From positions 1 to 34,167 of the forward strand of contig CACNXI010000004.1 in assembly GCA_902624345.1 (NCBI GenBank): 34,167 nt of DNA, read 5' to 3'. Shown here piece by piece: positions 27,827-34,167 of the stretch. Every line of letters begins with the position of its first letter. Within the stretch, counting starts at the first letter, position 1. Source of the DNA: an uncultured Pelagibacteraceae bacterium. Its GTDB lineage: Bacteria > Pseudomonadota > Alphaproteobacteria > Pelagibacterales > Pelagibacteraceae. The notes below the pieces were generated by a model, which was not told where the DNA came from, did no database searches, and was given only the letters and a program-made list of their open reading frames with translations. The translations under genes were made by a program, and so were the position numbers.

Positions 27827-30824
27827 TTATTCTTTCATTTTCTTTATCTAAGAAGACTGTGTCTGATACAGTTACTTTAATTGTTTTATCTATCATTGGA
27901 ACCAAGAGCTTTTGTCCCTTGAGTTTTTTACCTTCTTTCAAAACTGCTAAAGCAATAGATTTTTTTAAGGTTGGACTGAAATAGCTTGAAGTTACGTGTC
28001 CAAGCATATTTACAGGCTTTTTGTTTTCGTCTTTAACAATTTGAGCACCTTCCTCTAAAATTTCATTAGGGTCATCAGTTAAAAGTCCGACTAATTGTTT
28101 TCTATCTTCTCTAATAGTGTCGCTCCTATATAAAGATCGTTTACCAATAAAGTCATATTTTTTTTTACTAATTATCCAATCCATTTGAAGATCTACTGGT
28201 GTCATCGTTCCATCAGTATCTTGGCCAACAATGATAAATCCTTTTTCAGCTCTTAAAAGGTGCATAGTTTCAGTTCCATAAGGAGTAATGTTAAATTCTT
28301 TTCCAGCTTCAATACATTTTTCCCAAATATATTTACCGTATGATGCTTCCACATTGATTTCATAACTTAGTTCACCTGTAAAACTTATCCTCATGACTCT
28401 ACAATTTATATTACCTAGCTTTACCTCTTTAAATGACATATGTGGGAAACTTTCATCAGATAAATCTAAATCTTTAAAAATTTTATTAATGATTTTTTTT
28501 GCGTTTGGACCACATACACTCGCTGTTGCATAATGATCCGTAACTGATGTTAAAAAAACATCTAATTCTGGCCATTCTGTTTGCAAATAATCTTCAAGTT
28601 TAGACATGACATTTGCAGCACCCCCGGTTGTTGTTGTCATTAAATAGTGATTTTCACCTAGTTTTGTTGTCACTCCATCATCGTAAACCATTCCATCTTC
28701 ATTTAACATTAAACCATATCTACACTTACCTATTTGCAATTTTGACCAAGCATTTGTGTAAACTCTATTAAGGAACTCATTTGCATCAGTTCCTTGAATG
28801 TCGATTTTACCGAGTGTTGAAGCATCTAATATTCCACTAGATTCTCTTGCAGCTTTACTTTCCCTTTGTACAGCATCATGCATCGACTCCCCATCTTTTG
28901 GATAATACCAAGCACGTTTCCATTGGCCGACATTTTCAAACTTTGCATTATTATCAACGTGCCAGTCATGCATAGGTGTTTTTCTAAAAATATCAAAAAA
29001 TTGTCCAACGTTTCTACCTACTATGGTTCCAAAAGTAAGTGGTGTATATGGTGGTCTAAACGTTGTCGTACCTAGATCACCCATATTAGTATTAGTTGTA
29101 TCAGCAACTATACCTAAGGCATGCATGTTAGCAAGTTTACCTTGATCTGTACCCATGCCAGTTGTTGTATATCTTTTTACGTGTTCAATTGATTTAAATC
29201 CTTCTCGTAAAGCTAATTTTATATCTTTTGCAGTGCTATCATTTTGATAATCTAAAAACGGTTTTGTTTTACTTAACGGTTTATCTGATGGAAGTAACCA
29301 TATATTTTTTTTCTCTTTTTCCTTAGAGCATTTAACATCAATTTTATCAAAATTAGAATTTTCAATCTGCAAAAACTTTTTTGTATCTTTAATAGAGTTT
29401 TTTAAAACATCATCTAATTCAAAATCTCCTTTTGCAGAACCAATACTTAATTGATTTAAATTTGTTTTATCTGGAACAAAAATGTTATCTTTATTATCAA
29501 ACTTAAGTTTACCACCAGATTGTGTAAATAGATGGACCATAGGGGTCCAGCCACCAGAAATTGCTAAGCAATCGCAATTTAATTCAATCTTTTTTCCTAC
29601 AACATCATTTCCTTTATCATTTAGCTTCATTATTGTTACTTTGTTAATTCTTTTATAACCTTTAGTGTTTACTATTGTATGGTTCCAATAAATTTGTATT
29701 CCTAGACTTTTTACTTTATTTACTATTTCTGAAGATGAATTATTTCTAATATCTACTATTGCATTTAATTTTGTGCCTGATTTATGTAATGATAATGCTG
29801 TTTCATAAGCACTGTCATTATTAGTAAATATAACATTTTCTAAACCACATCTTACACCATAATAGTCTATGTATTTTTTCACAGCAGATGCTAACATTAT
29901 ACCTGGTCTATCGTTGTTATGAAAAACTTGAGGTCTTTCTATAGCGCCAGTGGATATAATTACTTTTTTTGCTCTTATTTTGTAAAGCCTTTGTCTGATT
30001 TTATTATTACGATCATTAACACTTAAATGATCAGTTAAATTTTGCCTTGCTAGTAAAAAGTTGTAATTATGATAAGCTGCAAGACTTGTTCTTGTTTTAA
30101 TAATGATATTTTTATCATTTTTAATATTTTCAATGAGTTTTTTTAACCATTCACTACTTTTTTGATTATCAATTTTAGAAATATCATTATCATCATAAAT
30201 TAATGAACCTCCCAGTAATTCCTTATCCTCTAACAATAAAACTTTTTTATTATCATCAGAAGCTATTTTAGCCGCTATTAAACCAGAAACACCACCTCCA
30301 ATTATTAAGATATCACAGTGCATATATCTATGGTCGTACATATCTGGATCTTGTTTCGTTGGGGATTTTCCTAAGCCAGCAGATTTACGAATAAAGTATT
30401 CGTATTTTTCCCAAAAACTTGCTGGCCACATAAATGTTTTATAATAAAAACCTGCAGGAAGGAGGGGTGATAAAAAGTTATTTATTCCACCTATATCAAA
30501 TTTTACACTTGGCCAACAATTCTGACTGTTACAAATTAAACCATCATATAATTCGATTTCAGTAGCTCGAACGTTAGGCTCTGTTAAAGCATCGTCATTT
30601 CCTATTTGAAGAATTGCATTTGGTTCCTCAGAACCAGAAGTCATTATTCCTCTTGGTCTATGGTACTTAAAACTTCTTCCCACAAGATGAATATCGTTTG
30701 AAAGTAGGGCAGAGGCTAGTGTATCGCCTTTATATCCGTATAATTTTTTTCCATTAAAAATAAAAGATAGTTTTCTAGTTTCGTCTATAAATTGTTTATT
30801 ATTTATTCTTAGATTTTTGGACAT
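27819..30824 (-). CDS. soxA: Sarcosine oxidase alpha subunit
   Basis: 1001 aa; FIFNGKKLYGYKGDTLASALLSNDIHLVGRSFKYHRPRGIMTSGSEEPNA; dinucleotide motif IIGGGVSGLIAA; C-terminal GcvT-like domain. Confidence 0.95.
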   Translation of the reverse strand: MSKNLRINNKQFIDETRKLSFIFNGKKLYGYKGDTLASALLSNDIHLVGRSFKYHRPRGIMTSGSEEPNAILQIGNDDALTEPNVRATEIELYDGLICNSQNCWPSVKFDIGGINNFLSPLLPAGFYYKTFMWPASFWEKYEYFIRKSAGLGKSPTKQDPDMYDHRYMHCDILIIGGGVSGLIAAKIASDDNKKVLLLEDKELLGGSLIYDDNDISKIDNQKSSEWLKKLIENIKNDKNIIIKTRTSLAAYHNYNFLLARQNLTDHLSVNDRNNKIRQRLYKIRAKKVIISTGAIERPQVFHNNDRPGIMLASAVKKYIDYYGVRCGLENVIFTNNDSAYETALSLHKSGTKLNAIVDIRNNSSSEIVNKVKSLGIQIYWNHTIVNTKGYKRINKVTIMKLNDKGNDVVGKKIELNCDCLAISGGWTPMVHLFTQSGGKLKFDNKDNIFVPDKTNLNQLSIGSAKGDFELDDVLKNSIKDTKKFLQIENSNFDKIDVKCSKEKEKKNIWLLPSDKPLSKTKPFLDYQNDSTAKDIKLALREGFKSIEHVKRYTTTGMGTDQGKLANMHALGIVADTTNTNMGDLGTTTFRPPYTPLTFGTIVGRNVGQFFDIFRKTPMHDWHVDNNAKFENVGQWKRAWYYPKDGESMHDAVQRESKAARESSGILDASTLGKIDIQGTDANEFLNRVYTNAWSKLQIGKCRYGLMLNEDGMVYDDGVTTKLGENHYLMTTTTGGAANVMSKLEDYLQTEWPELDVFLTSVTDHYATASVCGPNAKKIINKIFKDLDLSDESFPHMSFKEVKLGNINCRVMRISFTGELSYEINVEASYGKYIWEKCIEAGKEFNITPYGTETMHLLRAEKGFIIVGQDTDGTMTPVDLQMDWIISKKKYDFIGKRSLYRSDTIREDRKQLVGLLTDDPNEILEEGAQIVKDENKKPVNMLGHVTSSYFSPTLKKSIALAVLKEGKKLKGQKLLVPMIDKTIKVTVSDTVFLDKENERING

Positions 30825-31099
30825 TATAATTTTGGTGGTTGTTCACCCATTTTGTATATTTTTTCTATTTTATCATTTGAGGTGTCACGGGCTACATTAA
30901 ACCATTTTCTACATCCATGTGCATGATTCCATCTTTCAAATTGGATACCCTTAATATTTTTTCTCATAAATAAATATTCTGCCCATTGATCATCATTCAA
31001 TTCGGTGGGTTGTTTGGGTCTTGCTATATGAGCTTCACCACCAGAAACAAATTCTGATTGATCTCTTTCACCACAATATGGACAATTAATTAAAAACAT
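30824..31099 (-). CDS. soxD: Sarcosine oxidase delta subunit
   Basis: INCPYCGERDQSEFVSGGEAHIARP...HAHGCRKWFNVARDT; single-base overlaps with soxB and soxA. Confidence 0.95.
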   Translation of the reverse strand: MFLINCPYCGERDQSEFVSGGEAHIARPKQPTELNDDQWAEYLFMRKNIKGIQFERWNHAHGCRKWFNVARDTSNDKIEKIYKMGEQPPKL

Positions 31100-32352
31100 T
31101 AGTGCGCAACAGCTGCTGCTCCATGTTCATCTACTAGATCACCACTTACAAATCTATTAATGTTAAATGCAGCATTTAATTTATGAGGTTCATCATTAGC
31201 AATTGTATGAGCAAATAAATCGCCCGAACCAGGTGTTGCTTTAAATCCACCAGTTCCCCAACCACAATTAAAATAAAGTCCTTTGATTGATGTTTTACTA
31301 ATTATTGGGCTTGCATCTGGACAAATGTCAACAATTCCACCCCATTGTCTTAACATCTTCATTCTACTAAAGATTGGATATAATTCTAATATAGCTTTAA
31401 GTGTTTCTTCTACAATATTAAAGCTTCCCTTTTGTGTGTAAGAAACATATGAGTCAGTTCCTGCACCAATTACTAATTCACCTTTATCTGATTGGCTCAC
31501 ATAAGCATGAACAGCATTTGACATTACAACAGTATCAATTATTGGTTTTACTGGCTCTGATACAAGCGCTTGTAAAGGTTTACTTTCGAGCGGTAACTTA
31601 AGTCCCGCCATATTTGCTATTACGCTTGAATGTCCTGCAGCAACAACGCCAATCTTTTTAGTTTTAATAAATCCTTTTGTTGTTTCTAGACCTTCAACTG
31701 AATCTCCATTTCTTTTAATGCCTTTAACTTCGCAATTTTGAATTATATCAACTCCCATTTCATCAGCGCCTCTTGCATAACCCCAAGCAACAGCATCATG
31801 TCTAGCTGTACCAGCTCTTCTTTGTAATGTACCACCCAATACTGGATACCTAATATCCTGTGATGTATTTATTATTGGACAAAACTTTTTTACTTCATCT
31901 GTTTCTAACCAAACTGCATCAATACCATTTAATCTATTTGCGTGAGTTCTTCTTTTTAGATCCCTTACATCTTGTAAATTATGAGCCAAATTCATAACTC
32001 CTCTTTGGCTGAACATTACATTGTAATTAAGTTCTTGGGACAAACCTTCCCAAATCTTTAATGCGTGATCATATAAACCTGCACTGGCGTCCCATAAATA
32101 ATTTGATCTGATAATTGTAGTATTTCTTCCAGTGTTACCTCCACCAATCCAACCTTTCTCAACAACAGCAATGTTTGTTAAATTATGTTTTTTCGCTAAA
32201 TAATATGCAGTAGCTAAACCATGACCGCCGCCACCAACAATTACAGCATCATACTCTTTTTTAGGTTCAGGATCTCTCCATGCTCTTTGCCAATTTTCAT
32301 GGTTGCTAAAAGCATTCTTTATTAAAGAAAATATAGAATATTTATTTTTCAT
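31099..32352 (-). CDS. soxB: Sarcosine oxidase beta subunit
   Basis: [70 protein letters not shown]. Confidence 0.96.
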   Translation of the reverse strand: MKNKYSIFSLIKNAFSNHENWQRAWRDPEPKKEYDAVIVGGGGHGLATAYYLAKKHNLTNIAVVEKGWIGGGNTGRNTTIIRSNYLWDASAGLYDHALKIWEGLSQELNYNVMFSQRGVMNLAHNLQDVRDLKRRTHANRLNGIDAVWLETDEVKKFCPIINTSQDIRYPVLGGTLQRRAGTARHDAVAWGYARGADEMGVDIIQNCEVKGIKRNGDSVEGLETTKGFIKTKKIGVVAAGHSSVIANMAGLKLPLESKPLQALVSEPVKPIIDTVVMSNAVHAYVSQSDKGELVIGAGTDSYVSYTQKGSFNIVEETLKAILELYPIFSRMKMLRQWGGIVDICPDASPIISKTSIKGLYFNCGWGTGGFKATPGSGDLFAHTIANDEPHKLNAAFNINRFVSGDLVDEHGAAAVAH

Positions 32353-32367
32353 TTTTTGAGAAATTAC

Positions 32368-32400
32368 TTGATAAATATTGAATATTCAATGATTTCAAGT
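32368..32400. promoter_or_regulatory. Imperfect inverted repeat, candidate operator in the soxB/tRNA-Ser divergent gap
   Basis: CTTGATAAATATTGAATATTCAATGATTTCAAG; perfect 14-bp palindrome core ATTGAATATTCAAT at 32377-32390, flanked by CTTGA / TCAAG arms. Confidence 0.45.
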
Positions 32401-32414
32401 TACACAGTATATAA

Positions 32415-32509
32415 GGAAGGATGGGTGAGCTGGTTTAAACCAGCGGTTTGCTAAACCGCCGTACGCTTGAAAAGGTGTACCGAGGGTTCGAATCCCTCTC
32501 CTTCCGCCA
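32415..32509 (+). tRNA. tRNA-Ser(GCU), CCA encoded
   Basis: Acceptor GGAAGGA/TCCTTCC (32415-32421 / 32499-32505), GCCA 3' end, anticodon loop TTGCTAA (GCT), long variable arm GTACGCTTGAAAAGGTGTAC, T-arm GAGGGTTCGAATCCCTC. Confidence 0.96.
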
Positions 32510-32520
32510 TTTTTCAGAAA

Positions 32521-34167
32521 TTAGTATAGTGGGTAATTAGTGAAAAAATCTTTCATTTTGATAGGCTTTTGCTCTAGCACGTATCGATAAACGTTATAAT
32601 TTTCTAAAACTCTTTGAACATAATTTCTTGTTTCTTTAAATTTAATAAGCTCAATCCAATCAACATAGTCCACTTGATCCTTTTGAGGATTTTTATTTAT
32701 TTTTTTCCAATATCTTACTCTTTTAGGGCCCGCATTATAAGCGGCAATAGCAAGAGGATAGGCACCATCATATTCTAAAATTAATCCTGCTAAATAATGA
32801 GATCCTAAATTAATATTGTATTCAGGATCTGAAGTTAATCTTGATTTTGAATATGGTAACTTAGCTTGTTTTGCAACAATCTTAGCTGTGTAAGTCATAA
32901 GTTGCATCATACCTCTCGCACCAGCGTAACTATTTGCTTTACTATCAAATTCACTCTCTTGTCTTATAACTGCAAGTATCAATGCAGGGTTAGGAATTTT
33001 TCTTCCCCCAACCATAGTTGGTGTGCTGATAACAGGATAGTTATATTGATTGTGAAATCTTTTTTCATAAGATGCCAATTTAGATATTTGAATTGCAAAA
33101 TCATATCTCGAAATTTCAGTAGCAAGTTCTGCAGCTAGAACTTCACTTCCTTGTTCTATATTATCAAGAGCTAAATGACGTAAAATATGTTTTGTATATC
33201 TATCTCTTTCTATCTCATAAAGTAAATAAACGAGTTTATATAATTTCTTGTCCTTAAATTCTTTTTTGTATTTATCGTTTGCTTTCATAGTTTCATTTAA
33301 AGAAAATGTTTCGTCTGGTTTAATTTTCATATGCGCAAGTTGCCCATAATATGTAGTTGGAAATTTAGACGCTTCACTGTAATATTTATCAGCTGTTACG
33401 GGGTCACCCAGTTTTTCATACGCTCTTCCTAACCAAAACGCTCCTCTAGATAAACTTATTGGATAACCGACATTTTGATAAAAAGATTTAAAGTGTTCTC
33501 TTGCTAAAATTGGATCATTTAAGAAACTTAAAGCAATCCATCCACTAAACCATTCTGCCTCAGCGTATTCCGGAGTTCCTTCTTCTAATGAGTGATTATT
33601 GACAATTTTGTAGGCTGTTTGATATTTCTTTTTATAAATTAACGATCTTCCAATAATTGACCTTTCTACCCACCATTTGTCTGGTCTTACCATATAACTC
33701 TTAGTATTCTTAATATTTAACAAAATTTCTAATGAGCTATCTACTCGACCTCTTTTTCTTCTCCATTTTAATCTGTCATAGTTAAGACCTGGGTCATTTC
33801 TGAAACTTTCAGGCACTTTTGAAATTGCATTGTCTACACCATATGATTTACTCATTAGCAATTGCCTCGCAGTATAAAGAAGCTGATAATCTTTCGGTAA
33901 ATATCTTAACATTCTTTTTAAATCCCAATATTTATTTTCCCAAGCTAGGTAATCAGCCCTTCTAATATGGTCTTCTGATGATAAATATTTTTTTATTCGT
34001 TTGTATGTAGGTCTAAGTTCTGCTTTAGATAAATCGGCAGTAATCCATCCTTTTTTAATCAACTTTATACCGTCTACATTTTGCCCATCTTGTAATAAGC
34101 TTTCCCCCAAAACTATCTCTCCGTATCCACTTAATGGTTTTTTATCCTCGAATAAATCTATTATTTT
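32521..34167 (-). CDS. Soluble lytic murein transglycosylase (Slt-like), N-terminus beyond right edge
   Basis: LAVIRQESEFDSKANSYAGARGMMQLMTYTA; YDGAYPLAIAAYNAGPKRVRYW; Slt helical-repeat N-region; frame stays open through the window end (KIIDLFEDKKPLSGYGEIV-LGESLL). Confidence 0.92.
   Translation of the reverse strand, partial: KIIDLFEDKKPLSGYGEIVLGESLLQDGQNVDGIKLIKKGWITADLSKAELRPTYKRIKKYLSSEDHIRRADYLAWENKYWDLKRMLRYLPKDYQLLYTARQLLMSKSYGVDNAISKVPESFRNDPGLNYDRLKWRRKRGRVDSSLEILLNIKNTKSYMVRPDKWWVERSIIGRSLIYKKKYQTAYKIVNNHSLEEGTPEYAEAEWFSGWIALSFLNDPILAREHFKSFYQNVGYPISLSRGAFWLGRAYEKLGDPVTADKYYSEASKFPTTYYGQLAHMKIKPDETFSLNETMKANDKYKKEFKDKKLYKLVYLLYEIERDRYTKHILRHLALDNIEQGSEVLAAELATEISRYDFAIQISKLASYEKRFHNQYNYPVISTPTMVGGRKIPNPALILAVIRQESEFDSKANSYAGARGMMQLMTYTAKIVAKQAKLPYSKSRLTSDPEYNINLGSHYLAGLILEYDGAYPLAIAAYNAGPKRVRYWKKINKNPQKDQVDYVDWIELIKFKETRNYVQRVLENYNVYRYVLEQKPIKMKDFFTNYPLY

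Noticed and set aside
28826-29075. Short ORFs on both strands inside soxA
   Set aside because: Overlap the conserved soxA frame; nothing recognisable.
32353-32414. Glycine riboswitch upstream of soxB
   Set aside because: 62-bp gap lacks the conserved glycine aptamer sequence; only an AT-rich palindrome is present.
1-34167. Transposons, prophage, toxin-antitoxin, CRISPR, defence islands
   Set aside because: No transposase, integrase, phage or repeat-spacer pattern; all large ORFs have housekeeping, metabolic or transport assignments.

Overview
This is a contiguous, very AT-rich, gene-dense bacterial chromosome segment. Gene order, protein families and codon bias fit a streamlined SAR11/Pelagibacterales-type alphaproteobacterium (inference). 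From left to right it contains: the end of the S10/spc/alpha ribosomal operon (partial rplE, rpsN, rpsH, rplF, rplR, rpsE, rplO, secY, adk, rpsM, rpsK, rpoA, rplQ); an RluC/RluD-family pseudouridine synthase; lipB (-); mgtE (+); panC (-); galU-ugd (+); a minus-strand operon ruvX-pyrB-pyrC-like-plsY-topA-ridA; a plus-strand operon gatC-gatA-gatB-O-methyltransferase-trhO-MATE; a minus-strand PheC-like solute-binding protein plus ABC permease; heterotetrameric sarcosine oxidase soxBDAG (-); tRNA-Ser(GCU) (+); and a lytic transglycosylase (slt-like) cut by the right edge. I saw no mobile element, CRISPR array, rRNA or prophage. Most of the window is core genome. The best leads are: (1) a translationally coupled family-3 O-methyltransferase + TrhO pair inside the gatCAB operon, a candidate tRNA U34 ho5U-to-mo5U pathway; (2) a dihydroorotase homologue that has lost the HxH metal motif, next to pyrB; (3) a PheC/cyclohexadienyl-dehydratase-like binding protein with an ATPase-less permease that appears to start with a lipoprotein-type signal; (4) a dyad-symmetric element in the soxB/tRNA-Ser divergent region; (5) extreme compaction of every convergent gene junction; (6) missing rpmD and dprA at their usual syntenic positions; (7) an orphan PanC with a degenerate motif.
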